A stretch of DNA of 64,000 nt from Streptococcus lutetiensis (GTDB lineage Bacteria; Bacillota; Bacilli; Lactobacillales; Streptococcaceae). Location of the stretch: NCBI RefSeq assembly GCF_900475675.1, contig NZ_LS483403.1, forward strand, positions 868,001 to 932,000, read 5' to 3'. The notes under the pieces were generated by a model. That model was not told the origin of the DNA, did not search any database, and saw nothing but the letters and a program-made list of their open reading frames with translations. Of this stretch, positions 38,621 to 48,576 are shown piece after piece. Numbering within the stretch: position 1 is the stretch's first letter; every line of letters begins with the position of its first letter. Both the position numbers and the translations under genes were made by a program.

Positions 38621-39931
38621 TTAAGGATTAAAACGAAGTCCTTTTGGGAAGTAATTTTTCAGAATATTTCCAGTAACTTTTGCAAAACCTATTCCGTTAC
38701 CGTTTACAGAAACTAAATACCAACCATTTTGTAATGGTTTTTCTAAGTTTATGACATTTCCTGTAACATAAACCTTGAACTGTTCTATATCAATTTCTAC
38801 AAACTGTTCTACGTCATTTGGCGAAAGAGCTAATCCAAATGCAAAAGATGGTTCAAAACGATTTTTCTTAAATGTTCCAAGATGAAGTCCATTTCGAGCA
38901 ATTTTTAGTTTACCTAAATCAGGCAGTCCTTCTGGCAACAAATAAAGGTTATCACCAAAAGTTTGTAAAAGACCTTTAAGTTCAACTTTTAGATGTTTTT
39001 TGGCGAAATCTTGCCATAAATTAAGCTGATCTTTTGTTAGATTAGATTTTACAGGTTTGACTTTGCGGTGAGCTGGTTCTCTCGTATCATGTAGCTTAGC
39101 AACAAATTGTCCTTCACCTTTAAAACGGTGTGGATACATACGAGCAACTTCTGGCATGTCAATCCCTTCAGCCATTCCATTGATTTTTTCAATAGGAAGA
39201 AGTTCAAGATAATCGTACTCTGACAATAGCCAATTAACAACGCCTTCATTTTCCTCTGGAGACCAAGTACATGTTGAGTAAACCAGTGTTCCTCCAAACG
39301 CTAGCATTTTCATTGCTTCTTCTAAAATCTCTTTTTGAAGACTGGCGCATTCTGCAGGATAACCTTCGTGCCAATACTGAGTAGCTTGGGGATCTTTACG
39401 AAACATGCCCTCTCCAGAACAAGGTCCATCAAAAACAATCAAATCAAAGTATTCTTTGAAAACTTTGGCTAATCTGTCTGAACTTTCATTAGTTACCACA
39501 ACATTTTTAGCTCCGAAACGTTCCACATTCTCAACCAAAATCTTACTGCGTTTGTTAGAAATTTCATTGCTTACTAAAACACCAGTATTATTCATATAAC
39601 TAAGAAGATGAGTGGATTTTCCACCAGGAGCTGCTGCTAAATCAAGCACTCGCATATGCTCACTTGTTGCTGCAACTTGAGCAACCATTTGAGCAGCAGG
39701 TTCTTGTGAATAGACAAGGCCCGAAACATGTTCAGGTGACTTACCAGATATTTTTCCATAATGACCCCATGGGGTATTTGGAATAGGATCCTCAAAAACA
39801 TGCTGAGTATTTTTCAGAGGATTTACACGAAATCCAGAGACAGCTTCTTGATCAAATGTAGCAAAGAAATCATCTGCTTCTTGTCCAAGAAGATTACGGT
39901 ATTTTTCAATAAATTTATCAGGTAATTTCAT
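38621..39931 (-). CDS. rsmF: 16S rRNA (cytosine-C5) methyltransferase, RsmF-like
   Basis: 436-residue RsmB/RsmF-family enzyme. N-terminal RsmF domain, SAM motif VLDLAAAPGGKSTHLL near residue 95, DxPCSGEGMFRKDP, and the catalytic Cys in YSTCTWSPEENE. The C-terminal part holds the FK-RFEPSFAFGLAL segment and a PUA-like/RsmF-B domain. It methylates 16S rRNA C5 cytosines by family knowledge; exact site not visible. Monocistronic, upstream of pst with a 140-bp gap. Confidence 0.93.
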   Translation of the reverse strand: MKLPDKFIEKYRNLLGQEADDFFATFDQEAVSGFRVNPLKNTQHVFEDPIPNTPWGHYGKISGKSPEHVSGLVYSQEPAAQMVAQVAATSEHMRVLDLAAAPGGKSTHLLSYMNNTGVLVSNEISNKRSKILVENVERFGAKNVVVTNESSDRLAKVFKEYFDLIVFDGPCSGEGMFRKDPQATQYWHEGYPAECASLQKEILEEAMKMLAFGGTLVYSTCTWSPEENEGVVNWLLSEYDYLELLPIEKINGMAEGIDMPEVARMYPHRFKGEGQFVAKLHDTREPAHRKVKPVKSNLTKDQLNLWQDFAKKHLKVELKGLLQTFGDNLYLLPEGLPDLGKLKIARNGLHLGTFKKNRFEPSFAFGLALSPNDVEQFVEIDIEQFKVYVTGNVINLEKPLQNGWYLVSVNGNGIGFAKVTGNILKNYFPKGLRFNP

Positions 39932-40287
39932 ACTTATATGATAACAATTTCACATGTTAATTACAACTTTAAGATAATGATATGACTGATTTTGTAGGTA
40001 GTTAAAAAGAAAAAAGCAGTTCGTTTTTGAACCGCTTATCTTACTGTAAAAATCCTGAAAAAAAGATTTGATTTCAAAGATTTTCGTGATTTTCATAACT
40101 AATATCACAATCTAAAACAACTTTTTATCTCACTGTGACGAACTCCTCAGACCCTGTTGGATGAATAGTTCAAAAGCTTTGGGAAAGCTTTTGAAGGCGA
40201 ATGAGAACCCTTTCGCAATTTTAATGAAAGGCATTCAGATAACTAAAAAGAAGAGAATCTCTATAGCTGAAAAAATCTACTCTTTGC
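39932..40287. other. gap between rsmF and gor
   Basis: No full gene. Contents: an imperfect hairpin around GCAGTTCGTTTTTGAACCGC (40016-40035) usable as terminator, a copy of the gor 3' end (annotated), and the perfect 10-bp stem CAAAAGCTTT-GGG-AAAGCTTTTG at about 40171-40193. Confidence 0.6.
40122..40167 (-). pseudogene. remnant of a second gor 3' end
   Basis: Minus-strand translation IHPTGSEEFVTVR-stop copies the last codons of gor (IHPTGSEEFVTMR), with 40 or so of 46 bases identical to 40285-40330. It is a scar of a former tandem copy or of recombination. Confidence 0.8.
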
Positions 40288-41643
40288 TTATCTCATCGTA
40301 ACGAACTCCTCAGACCCCGTTGGATGAATGGCTACCGTATTATCAAAATCTTCCTTAGTTGCTCCCATTTTAATTGCTACTGAAAAGCCTTGTATCATTT
40401 CATCGATACCGTATCCGATTCCATGTAAACCAATGATTTTTTCTTTCTCACCCAAAGTAACCAATTTCATTTTGCTCGGCTGGCGATGTTTTCCTAGTGC
40501 TGTATACATCGGTGTAAAGTTTGAACGATACACTTTTACCTTATCTGCACCAAATTCTTCAATGGCTTTTTCTTCTGAATAGCCGATTGAACCAATGGCA
40601 GGATGGCTAAAAATAACTGTTGCAACATCCGTATAATCCATTTTGGTATTTGGCTTATGGTTAAAGAGACGTTCTGATAGCTGACGACCTGCCTTAACCG
40701 CAACAGGTGTCAATTCGAGTTTCCCGTTAACATCGCCTAAAGCATAAATGCCTTCAACGCTTGTATTTTCAAACTCATCAGTTCTTATAAATCCCTTGTC
40801 GTCAAGTTCAACACCTGTTTTTTCAAGACCGAATCCAGAAATATTAGCTCGTCTGCCAATTGCCCAAATAACCGCATCAATAGTATAATTTTCCCCATTT
40901 TTCAATACCAAGGTTAGAGAATCATCATCGTTCTTAATAACTTCTTTTGGAATGGCGTAAGTATGCAAGGTAGGACCACTTGCTGCCATGACGTCAACAA
41001 GGGTTTCAACAATTTCTTTATCAAATTTTCGCAAAGGACGATTTTCTCGAACAAAAAGTTGTGTATCAGAGCCCAAGGCGTGTAAAACACCAGCTAATTC
41101 AACCGCAATATAACCAGCTCCGACAACAGCAGTTCGTTTTGGAAGCTCGTCTAAAGCAAAAAAATCATCAGAAACCATACCAAACTGCGCTCCAGGAATA
41201 TCTGGATACAGTGCATGACCACCTGTCGCCACTAAAATATGTGGAGCGGTATAATATTTTCCAGCAGCTTCAACTGTATGAGCATCTACAAAACTAGCGT
41301 ATTCATAAATACGCTCCACACCATTACTATCAAATCCTCTTTCATAAGAGGTATGAATACGGTCAATGTAAGCTTCGCGATTATTTTTCAAAGTTTTAAA
41401 ATCAAAACTTGTCTGCTCAAGATGAAAGCCATACTCAGCAGCGTAATTCACTAACGTTTCCGCAACCTGTGCACCATACCACATCACTTTTTTAGGAACA
41501 CATCCTAAATTAACGCAGGTACCACCAACTTCTTTACCTTCAAAAAGAAGTACTTTTGCTCCATGCATAGCCGCTCGATTGGCAGAAGCAATTCCACCTG
41601 ACCCACCACCGATAACAATATAATCGTATTCTTTAACGTCCAT
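40288..41643 (-). CDS. gor: glutathione-disulfide reductase
   Basis: NADPH-dependent flavoenzyme of 451 residues keeping glutathione reduced. FAD motif VIGGGSGGIASANRAA, redox pair Cys43/Cys48 in GGTCVNLGCVPKK, NADPH motif VVGAGYIAVELAGVL, and C-terminal HPTGSEEFVTMR with the active-site His-Glu. ATG preceded by AAGGAGATTAC. 13 bp downstream of the thioredoxin-like gene, so the two likely form a thiol-redox unit. Streptococci usually import glutathione or make it with GshAB; neither is in the window. Confidence 0.97.
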   Translation of the reverse strand: MDVKEYDYIVIGGGSGGIASANRAAMHGAKVLLFEGKEVGGTCVNLGCVPKKVMWYGAQVAETLVNYAAEYGFHLEQTSFDFKTLKNNREAYIDRIHTSYERGFDSNGVERIYEYASFVDAHTVEAAGKYYTAPHILVATGGHALYPDIPGAQFGMVSDDFFALDELPKRTAVVGAGYIAVELAGVLHALGSDTQLFVRENRPLRKFDKEIVETLVDVMAASGPTLHTYAIPKEVIKNDDDSLTLVLKNGENYTIDAVIWAIGRRANISGFGLEKTGVELDDKGFIRTDEFENTSVEGIYALGDVNGKLELTPVAVKAGRQLSERLFNHKPNTKMDYTDVATVIFSHPAIGSIGYSEEKAIEEFGADKVKVYRSNFTPMYTALGKHRQPSKMKLVTLGEKEKIIGLHGIGYGIDEMIQGFSVAIKMGATKEDFDNTVAIHPTGSEEFVTMR

Positions 41644-41656
41644 GTAATCTCCTTGC

Positions 41657-41989
41657 CTAGTTTTTAATAAAGTCTAAAATTGCCTCTTCAGACAAAGATG
41701 AATCACAAACCACTCTTACATGACCGGCATTTGCGACCAACAAACCAGGGACTGTCGCGACTTTGTAAGTGTTACGAAGCTCCTCTAGTTCAGGAGTCGT
41801 ATGATCACTATTAATATAGTAAACAACTAATTGGTTTTCTTTAGCAACGTGAGAAAGCTTTGGCTCAAAACGTCGGCAGAATGGACATGTCGGACGACCG
41901 ATGAAAAGAATAAACTCGTCAGCTGTTTGTAATTGCTCTTTGGCAGCTTCTACCGAAATATTTGTGAAATGTTCTGCAAATTTCGTCAT
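41657..41989 (-). CDS. thioredoxin-like protein
   Basis: 110 residues with a thioredoxin fold and redox motif RPTCPFCRRFEPKL (Cys-Pro-Phe-Cys) near residue 36-39, and the cis-Pro segment ATVPGLLV. It resembles the bacteriocin-transport-accessory (Bta/PedC) type of streptococci. No signal peptide. ATG preceded by TGGAGGTATCGTT. Gene pair with gor suggests a disulfide-reductase partner role; substrate unknown. Confidence 0.87.
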   Translation of the reverse strand: MTKFAEHFTNISVEAAKEQLQTADEFILFIGRPTCPFCRRFEPKLSHVAKENQLVVYYINSDHTTPELEELRNTYKVATVPGLLVANAGHVRVVCDSSLSEEAILDFIKN

Positions 41990-42083
41990 AACGATACCTC
42001 CAAATATCTTAACCTAATCATATCCTAAGACTAAAAGAATCACAAATGATTAGCTTAAAAAAGAACCCCAAAAGAAGCTCATT

Positions 42084-42407
42084 TTATTTGCGAATGAATT
42101 CACTGTCTACATCACTGTTATCTGAAAGATAACGCTCAACTGTCATATGCAAATCATATTTGTCACGTAAGGCTGCTAATGTTGTCATCATAGGGGATGC
42201 GTGGTGAGCATCAATCGCTTCTTGATTTTCCCAACTATCAATCAATAGTAATGTTTCAGGATCATTTGCGGGGAAGAAATAATTATATCTGAGATTGCCT
42301 TTTTCAGCACGAATGGCATCGGCTGTGCCAGATTTTTCCATCTCTTCCATGAATTTTCGAGCATTCCCATTAACGCCTTTGTAATACAAGTTTACTGTAA
42401 TTGCCAT
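42084..42407 (-). CDS. antibiotic-biosynthesis-monooxygenase (ABM) domain protein
   Basis: 107-residue dimeric alpha+beta barrel protein of the YgiN/ABM type (ITVNLYYKG start; LLIDSWENQEAIDAHHAS is the typical W-x-N/D-x-x-A-x-x-x-H segment). Family members act on quinones or have unknown roles; no substrate can be assigned. AAAGGTGATGAT precedes the ATG. It stands between the ZIP transporter and the thioredoxin-like gene, apparently alone. Confidence 0.85.
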   Translation of the reverse strand: MAITVNLYYKGVNGNARKFMEEMEKSGTADAIRAEKGNLRYNYFFPANDPETLLLIDSWENQEAIDAHHASPMMTTLAALRDKYDLHMTVERYLSDNSDVDSEFIRK

Positions 42408-42512
42408 ATCATCACCTTTTTCCTTTTTATGATTATTTTAATAAAAACTGTAAGTGTTTTCAATCATTCAACACAAAAAAGCAAGCTCTTTGAGCTAACT
42501 TTTGAAATGTCA

Positions 42513-43337
42513 TTAGCCTAAGGCCACATCCATAACCATCATGATGACAAACCCAACCATCAAACCAAGAGTTGCTACATCTGTATTACCATTAGTCTGT
42601 GATTCTGGAATCAATTCTTCCACTACAACAAACATCATAGCACCAGCTGCATAAGCAAGGGCATAAGGTATGATTTGTAGCATAATAATCACAAGCGCTG
42701 CTCCTAAAACAGCCCCAATTGGTTCAACAATGGCTGACATTGCACCAAGAAAGAAAGCACGAAAACGAGAACTTCCATCAGCTCGAATCGGAATTGACAA
42801 AGCAGCCCCTTCAGGAATATTTTGTAAACCAATCCCAATAGCGAGTCCCAAAGCACCAATAAGCGCAGCACTAGTCATATTACCAGAAGCAAGAGCCCCA
42901 AAAGTTACTCCGACTGCCAAACCTTCTGGAAAATTATGAATCGTTATGGCTAGAAAGAGTAAAGCCGTTTTTGAGAGTTTTTTCTTTGGTTGAATCCCTT
43001 CAGCTTCAGAAACATCTTTTCCCAAATGCAAGTGAGGAACCAGTGCGTCAATTAAACGAAGACTAAATGCTCCCAAAAGAAATCCAACTGCTGCCGGTAC
43101 CCAGGCTAGATTACCATAATCTGCTTTAGCATAAGCAAGGGCTGGGTCAAGCAAGGACCAAAAAGAAGCTGCAATCATGACACCTGCGGCAAATCCCATC
43201 ATAATATCTAGCAATTTTCGGCTAACTTTAGTAAAGAAAAAAACAACGGCAGATCCAAGAATGGTACATCCCCAAGTAAAAAGGCCTGCTAAAAAGGCTA
43301 AAAAGACAACATTTTGTGTCATTATCCAATTCATCAT
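42513..43337 (-). CDS. ZIP-family divalent metal transporter
   Basis: 274 residues from the ATG at 43337, which has AAAGGAG nine bases upstream; the frame is open to 43358 but only from a TTG before the ribosome site. Eight predicted helices; TM4 LAITIHNFPEGLAVGVTFG and TM5 GLAIGIGLQNIPEGAALSIP hold the HNxPE and QNxPE metal-binding motifs. The loop after TM3 is short with few His (LVPHLHLGK). Likely imports zinc or manganese; specificity inferred. Monocistronic. Confidence 0.92.
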   Translation of the reverse strand: MMNWIMTQNVVFLAFLAGLFTWGCTILGSAVVFFFTKVSRKLLDIMMGFAAGVMIAASFWSLLDPALAYAKADYGNLAWVPAAVGFLLGAFSLRLIDALVPHLHLGKDVSEAEGIQPKKKLSKTALLFLAITIHNFPEGLAVGVTFGALASGNMTSAALIGALGLAIGIGLQNIPEGAALSIPIRADGSSRFRAFFLGAMSAIVEPIGAVLGAALVIIMLQIIPYALAYAAGAMMFVVVEELIPESQTNGNTDVATLGLMVGFVIMMVMDVALG

Positions 43338-43435
43338 AAACAAATCTCCTTTTATCAATATTATCTAATAAAAACGTTTTCTGTAAATTCATTCTTATTT
43401 TACCATAGGTGTAAAAGAAAAACCTAGTAAAAATA

Positions 43436-44200
43436 CTAGGTTTGAGATAAATAAGTTTGTATCGTTGATAATTTTGCTTTCGGAACAAACATGACTTTTT
43501 GACGATGTGTAAAATCAGGTTCTTCACCATCAATAGTTAACAAAACATAGCCAATCTTATCACCCATCACCTTAGCAGCGGCATAGTCCCAAGGTTGAAT
43601 ATATGAAAAGTAGGCCATCAATTGTCCTGCCATAACAGCTGCCATACTGATACCAGCACCGCCATAAACACGAACTCCCAAAGTTTGCTCAATCATATCA
43701 CGAAGCCCATGATAATTATTAGCAAACATGTTTGCATTGCATCCTACCAAGAAACGGTTCAATGGACGATCTTGAAACGGTGGTAATTTTTGATCATTCA
43801 TATAAACATCAAATTGACCACCACCACTATACAAGGTATCATTCATCACATCATAAATCAAACCAAATTGACCGACTCCATTTTCATAATAAGCAATCAT
43901 AACAGCAAAATGCGTACCTTGCGCCACAAAATTGACAGTACCATCAATCGGGTCAAGTACCCAGACATTACCATCGGCAATATCGTGATGTACACTATTT
44001 TCTTCCGCCAAGATATGGTCACTTGGATAAGCTTGCTTAATTTTGGTGATTAGTAATTCCTGAGTTGCTTTATCTAGATTCGTTACCAAATCATCAAAAC
44101 GTGTCTTTTCTTCGATTTCAAGACCCTTGATCATATTAGACTTAATAAAGTCACCTGCGTCACGAATAATGTTTTTAGCAAATTGAAACTTATTTTCCAA
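43436..44200 (-). CDS. inositol monophosphatase family protein
   Basis: 254 residues of the IMPase/SuhB fold: EE motif ILAEENS, DP-IDGT in [12 protein letters not shown] and WDYAAAK at the C-terminus bind metals and phosphate. Substrate could be inositol phosphate, another sugar phosphate or PAP; not decidable from sequence. It overlaps the UPF0223 gene by 11 bp, in the spxA-UPF0223-IMPase order common in streptococci. Confidence 0.92.
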   Translation of the reverse strand: MENKFQFAKNIIRDAGDFIKSNMIKGLEIEEKTRFDDLVTNLDKATQELLITKIKQAYPSDHILAEENSVHHDIADGNVWVLDPIDGTVNFVAQGTHFAVMIAYYENGVGQFGLIYDVMNDTLYSGGGQFDVYMNDQKLPPFQDRPLNRFLVGCNANMFANNYHGLRDMIEQTLGVRVYGGAGISMAAVMAGQLMAYFSYIQPWDYAAAKVMGDKIGYVLLTIDGEEPDFTHRQKVMFVPKAKLSTIQTYLSQT

Positions 44201-44465
44201 GGGAAATGTATCCTTTCTCCTTTGCTTTAGCAGCTTTTACAGCTTGATAAGTTGAATAGCTACTACTTTGTTGAAATTCGCGGTCAATTTGTTTTTCCTG
44301 TGCTTTACTTTTTACAATTGTCTTAAAGGTTGCATAGCTATCTAATAAATCGCTAACAGCAACTTTCTTTTCATATGCGGCCTCAACCTGATTCAAAAAA
44401 TGAAGCACTGATGCTATCTCTTCAGTGCTCCAAGACAAATCAAGTGGATAGCTGTAATTTTTCAT
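44190..44465 (-). CDS. UPF0223 family protein
   Basis: 91-residue helical protein beginning [14 protein letters not shown], the family signature. Function unknown. Overlaps the IMPase gene by 11 bp; co-transcribed with it. The hairpin CAACAGacatcgccCTGTTG lies in the 81-bp gap to spxA. Confidence 0.88.
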   Translation of the reverse strand: MKNYSYPLDLSWSTEEIASVLHFLNQVEAAYEKKVAVSDLLDSYATFKTIVKSKAQEKQIDREFQQSSSYSTYQAVKAAKAKEKGYISLGK

Positions 44466-44546
44466 GCAAAGATGCCCAAACTCTTAAGAAAACAAATCGT
44501 TTTCCATAGCTCAACAGACATCGCCCTGTTGAAGAGTTATTCCTTT

Positions 44547-44951
44547 CTATCCTTCAATTTCTGCCTTTATCGTTGCATCACGCAATTCTTGTTTACGATA
44601 ATCACGTGGTAAAAATGCACGAATTTCATCTTCATTAAACCCAATTTGCATGCGTTTGTTATCCAAAATGATTGGACGACGAAGCAAACCTGGATTCTTC
44701 GCAATTAAATCAATCAACTCTGAAACAGATAACTCGTCAAGATCAATATCTAACTTTTGGAAAACTTTTGAACGAGTTGAGATAATGTCTTCTGTTCCAT
44801 TCTCTGTGAAGGCCAAAATAGCCATTAATTCATCGCGACTAAGAGGACTGGTAATGATATTGTGTTCTTGAAATTTAACATCGTGTTCATTAAGCCAAGC
44901 TCGTGCTTTTCGGCAGCTTGTACAACTTGGTGACAAAAATAAAGTAATCAT
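44547..44951 (-). CDS. spxA: Spx-type transcriptional regulator
   Basis: 134-residue ArsC-like protein that binds the RNA polymerase alpha C-terminal domain and redirects transcription in thiol stress. Redox switch Cys10-x-x-Cys13 in [13 protein letters not shown]; the alpha-CTD contact includes RRPIILD. Streptococci carry two Spx proteins; position beside ribF/truB suggests SpxA1. ATG preceded by GGTGG. Close behind ribF in the same direction. Confidence 0.94.
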   Translation of the reverse strand: MITLFLSPSCTSCRKARAWLNEHDVKFQEHNIITSPLSRDELMAILAFTENGTEDIISTRSKVFQKLDIDLDELSVSELIDLIAKNPGLLRRPIILDNKRMQIGFNEDEIRAFLPRDYRKQELRDATIKAEIEG

Positions 44952-44981
44952 AAAACCACCTCTCTAATCTTCTTAACTTAA

Positions 44982-45926
44982 TTATACAAAATTTAAAAAA
45001 AGTTTTCTATTTTTTCCCCAATTTTGGGCAATTTTTTTATCAGATTTTAGCTGTTCAACCAATTCATCGGCTCCAGCGAACTTAATCATGCCTCGAATTT
45101 TATCTAACCAGATAATTTCGACCGTTTCGCCATAGATATCGTTTTCAAAATCAAAAATATTTGCTTCCAGTCGCAAATCTTGACCACCAAATGTCACATT
45201 TTTTCCGATACTTGTCATTGAGCGGTAACGTTTTTCTGAAACAATAATGTCCGTCACGTAAACTCCCTCACCTGGAAGATAAACGCGATCTAAAACGGCA
45301 AGATTTGCTGTCGGAAATCCAATCGTGCGACCTCTAGCATCACCATGAACAACAATTCCTTGGGTTGAAAACTCGTAACCTAGTAGACGATTTACCTCAG
45401 AAACATTCCCTGATAGAATCTCTTGACGAATGCGTGAAGAGCTAATCTTCTCTCCGTTATCTTGAACTTCAGGAACTACAATAACATCACCATCAAAAAT
45501 TTCTGATAAATGAGCTGCATCTCTTCTATCATGTCCAAACTTATAATCAAAACCAACGACAATAGTTCTTGCTCGCAAAGCTTTGATATAAGTACTCAAA
45601 AATTCTTCTGACGACACTTTTGAAAATGCTGATGTAAAATCAACTAAGTAAAGATCATCAACTCCGTACTCAGCAAATTTTTCATAACGTTTTTCTGGTG
45701 CCGTTAAATTCAATAATAATTCTGGTGTAAAGCGAGCAAGTGCTAGATGCGGTGATTCATTAAAAGTCAAAACAGTTAAGTCTAGCTGATCGCGTTTGGT
45801 AATCGCTCTAGCTTGATCAAACAGAGCTCTGTGCCCTTTATGCAGGCCATCAAAGTAGCCTAATACTAAAACACTGTCTCGAGTACGATTGATATCTCGA
45901 GCATCTTTTATATGTTGAATATTCAT
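44982..45926 (-). CDS. ribF: bifunctional riboflavin kinase/FAD synthetase
   Basis: 314 residues from the ATG at 45926 (MNIQHIKDARDIN). The frame is open to 45977 inside truB, but the family start is here. The N-terminal FAD synthetase has LGYFDGLHKGH (nucleotidyl-transferase) and SSSRIR; the C-terminal flavokinase has GRTIGFPTANL and GVYVTDI. Makes FMN and FAD for nox, gor and coaC. Begins 14 bp after the end of truB, so coupling is likely. Confidence 0.95.
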   Translation of the reverse strand: MNIQHIKDARDINRTRDSVLVLGYFDGLHKGHRALFDQARAITKRDQLDLTVLTFNESPHLALARFTPELLLNLTAPEKRYEKFAEYGVDDLYLVDFTSAFSKVSSEEFLSTYIKALRARTIVVGFDYKFGHDRRDAAHLSEIFDGDVIVVPEVQDNGEKISSSRIRQEILSGNVSEVNRLLGYEFSTQGIVVHGDARGRTIGFPTANLAVLDRVYLPGEGVYVTDIIVSEKRYRSMTSIGKNVTFGGQDLRLEANIFDFENDIYGETVEIIWLDKIRGMIKFAGADELVEQLKSDKKIAQNWGKNRKLFLNFV

Positions 45927-45939
45927 TTTTTCCATTCCA

Positions 45940-46821
45940 TTATATAAAGACTTTATTTGGTTTGTATAGGTCATCACGTGGAATTAGAATAGCAACAACT
46001 TTATCTTGATAGAAAGCAGCTAATTGTTCTTCAGTTCTATCTAAAGCAATTTTACGCCCAAATGAAATCTCTGTAACTTGATTTTCTGTCAAATCTACAC
46101 GTGGCAAATCCATAACGCCATACTCGATTGGCAAAAGAAATGAAAAATCATCTTGCGCAACTTTTTCAGTGATTTCAGACAAAGTTAGTGCATCTTCTAA
46201 TTGAAGACCTGCTGATGCTTGGCGCTCCAAGTAAGACATATGACTAGCAAAACCAAGCGATTTTCCTAAATCAACTGATAAGGTTCTGATGTATGTTCCT
46301 TTACTACAAGCAACTTCAAAGTCAAAATAACAACAATCATCTTTGACAATTAATGGGCTTGTGCGTTTAAAATCATAGATTGTCACATGACGCTTAGGAC
46401 GTTCAACGTCTTGTCCAGTGCGAGCATATTCGTATAAACGTTTCCCGTCAACCTTAACCGCTGAGTACATTGGTGGAATCTGAGTAATTTCACCTACAAA
46501 ACTCGCCATAGCTTGGTCAATGGCATCTTCTGTTAGCTCTGTTGAAACTGGAGTCTTCTCAACAACTTCACCACTGGCATCTTCAGTTGTTGTTGAAAAT
46601 CCTAAGCAAATCTGACCACGATATACTTTTCCAGCTTCTGTCATATATTCAATCACACGTGTTGCTTTTCCGATAGCAATTGGCAAGACACCAACAACGT
46701 CAGGATCAAGCGTTCCACCGTGACCAATTTTCTTTTCATGTAAAATTTTACGAAGCTTAAAGACTGCATCATGGCTAGTCATTCCAGCTTCTTTTTTTAA
46801 GTTAATAATTCCGTTAATCAT
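45940..46821 (-). CDS. truB: tRNA pseudouridine(55) synthase
   Basis: Makes pseudouridine 55 in the T-loop of tRNAs. 293 residues; catalytic Asp39 in [15 protein letters not shown], followed by [10 protein letters not shown] and the [10 protein letters not shown] motif. truB-ribF order is conserved in Firmicutes. ATG preceded only weakly by a ribosome site (GGTTATAATAGAAATT), with an extended TATAAT just upstream. Confidence 0.97.
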   Translation of the reverse strand: MINGIINLKKEAGMTSHDAVFKLRKILHEKKIGHGGTLDPDVVGVLPIAIGKATRVIEYMTEAGKVYRGQICLGFSTTTEDASGEVVEKTPVSTELTEDAIDQAMASFVGEITQIPPMYSAVKVDGKRLYEYARTGQDVERPKRHVTIYDFKRTSPLIVKDDCCYFDFEVACSKGTYIRTLSVDLGKSLGFASHMSYLERQASAGLQLEDALTLSEITEKVAQDDFSFLLPIEYGVMDLPRVDLTENQVTEISFGRKIALDRTEEQLAAFYQDKVVAILIPRDDLYKPNKVFI

Positions 46822-46895
46822 AATTTCTATTATAACCGTTTTCAGTAAAAAAAGACAAGCTAAAACTTTGCATTGTTTTAACTTGTTTGCGTTTT

Positions 46896-48260
46896 TTAAA
46901 TGTCGCGTTTGACATCACTATCAATGTCTAAAAATTCTTGAATGTCTTGCACGTATTCTAGAACACCTTGAAAGTCACCGTTTTCATCACGAACGGCTGC
47001 ATAGGTGATATGAATGAATTTCTCCATTTTTTCAGATTTAAACCACATAACAACTTTATCGCGTTCGCCAGAGCGAAGTAATTTGAAGACTTTTTTGACT
47101 TTATCTAACACTTTTGGTGGGTGGCAAAGTTCAACATTACGTCCAATTTGACTCGGTGTACGCTTAAACACCATTTTTTCTGGAACAGTGTTGTTATTAA
47201 AGTATTGGAAAATATCGTCTTTATTAACAAAGCTTATTTCCAAAGGTAGATGATTTAAAATCAGGTTGGCTTGTTCTACTGACAAATACCCGTTACCAAA
47301 TGGTTGAGTGGTTGTACGATCAACAGCTAGCTTTTCTTTTTTAGGTGTAAAGCTAATGGTGAACTGACCTTCTGGCATATCGATAACTTTCGTCAATAGA
47401 TTATCATTCAATTCAGCATTAGTTTGACAAGAGTCATCAGAATTAACTGTTGCAGAAGCAGATCCTGGTTTCTCGCTTTCAAATGACTCACGTTTTGGTT
47501 GCCATTTAGCGGTTGGCTTAATGATAGCATAGCCGTAAGCATCACTTTCATCAGCAATAGCTAACCAATCATCTTGGGTAAGAGCTTCAAGAAGAATCAT
47601 CAAGAGAATGGCTTCTTCCTTGAAAATCATTTCTTCAAATTCATGAGCAAAAGTTTCAAAGGCTTGTGACACTTCAGCAATTGATACCTCTGGCAACTTA
47701 TCAACTGCTGCTTGCGCTTTTTGAAAGAGCTCACGAATATCATCATCAACACCCCACATGACACGTGGCGGAGCATCATGACCATGTTGTTCCATCAACG
47801 GGAAAAAGAGTTCTTCTTTACGCTTGTAATGGTTATCAAATTGCCCTAGCAGCCCCATTTGAAATTTTAAACCACGTAATAAATCATCACGAAAATCTGC
47901 ATTTTCAGGTTTCTCGTAGTTTTCGATAATACGGCGAATGCGAAACATGGCTGAGCGTAAAGCGAGATTTTCTTGCTTAAACACATAAACAGGATGCCCT
48001 TCTTGTTCAGCATCTGGAGCATCAACATCTGACACAGCTCCCTTAAAAAGGTTAGCGTGGACATTACACAATACCATCACATCCTCAAAAGTAATACCTG
48101 TCTCATCTCCCATTAACTCATGCTCCATCATTGAAATTTCAAGCGCAGAAACACCTTTAAAGTTTTGATTGAAATCTTCCTGAACAGAGTCAGCATCCGC
48201 ACCGTGATGCAAACGCAACAAAATATCTTTTAGTACTTCAATACGATTTTCAGTCATTGT
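46896..48260 (-). CDS. DUF438 / hemerythrin-like / PAS protein
   Basis: 454 residues from the ATG at 48260, with GGAGG five bases upstream. Order: DUF438 (about 5-75), a His/Glu-rich hemerythrin-like HHE domain (about 85-240, with [19 protein letters not shown] and [13 protein letters not shown]), a linker, and a C-terminal PAS domain (about 320-450, [20 protein letters not shown]). HHE proteins bind a di-iron centre and sense O2 or NO. Overlaps the DUF1858 gene by 11 bp. Function unproven. Confidence 0.9.
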   Translation of the reverse strand, partial: TMTENRIEVLKDILLRLHHGADADSVQEDFNQNFKGVSALEISMMEHELMGDETGITFEDVMVLCNVHANLFKGAVSDVDAPDAEQEGHPVYVFKQENLALRSAMFRIRRIIENYEKPENADFRDDLLRGLKFQMGLLGQFDNHYKRKEELFFPLMEQHGHDAPPRVMWGVDDDIRELFQKAQAAVDKLPEVSIAEVSQAFETFAHEFEEMIFKEEAILLMILLEALTQDDWLAIADESDAYGYAIIKPTAKWQPKRESFESEKPGSASATVNSDDSCQTNAELNDNLLTKVIDMPEGQFTISFTPKKEKLAVDRTTTQPFGNGYLSVEQANLILNHLPLEISFVNKDDIFQYFNNNTVPEKMVFKRTPSQIGRNVELCHPPKVLDKVKKVFKLLRSGERDKVVMWFKSEKMEKFIHITYAAVRDENGDFQGVLEYVQDIQEFLDIDSDVKRDI

Positions 48261-48489
48261 TGCCTCCAATCACTTCATAACCGTTAAATTCAAGCACTTT
48301 TTGAATTTTATCAAGTGAGACATTAGCCAGTTTTGCTCCTGCTTTCAGAGAAGTCACTTTGCCAACGGTATTTAGCATAGTTACTTGTGCTAAAGGTTTA
48401 AAACCTAAATCAACCAAAATAGCTTTAATCTCAGGATGTTCTTTTACAACCTCAGCTACTGGTTTTGTTAAATCTATAATATTGTTCAT
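48250..48489 (-). CDS. DUF1858 protein
   Basis: 79 residues from the ATG at 48489 (MNNIIDLTKPVAEV), with AGAGG eight bases upstream. The DUF1858 fold is the N-terminal module of ScdA/Ric di-iron repair proteins; here the conserved VxxxHPEIKAIL and LGF segments are present. It overlaps the DUF438/HHE gene by 11 bp, so the two genes together resemble a split ScdA-like protein. Role inferred only. Confidence 0.88.
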   Translation of the reverse strand: MNNIIDLTKPVAEVVKEHPEIKAILVDLGFKPLAQVTMLNTVGKVTSLKAGAKLANVSLDKIQKVLEFNGYEVIGGNND

Positions 48490-48576
48490 TATAATAACCT
48501 CTTTTATTAGGGATAGGTTCATTATAGCACAAGAATTTTAAACTGACTTCATCTGTCATAAAAGCTGACATCATTT

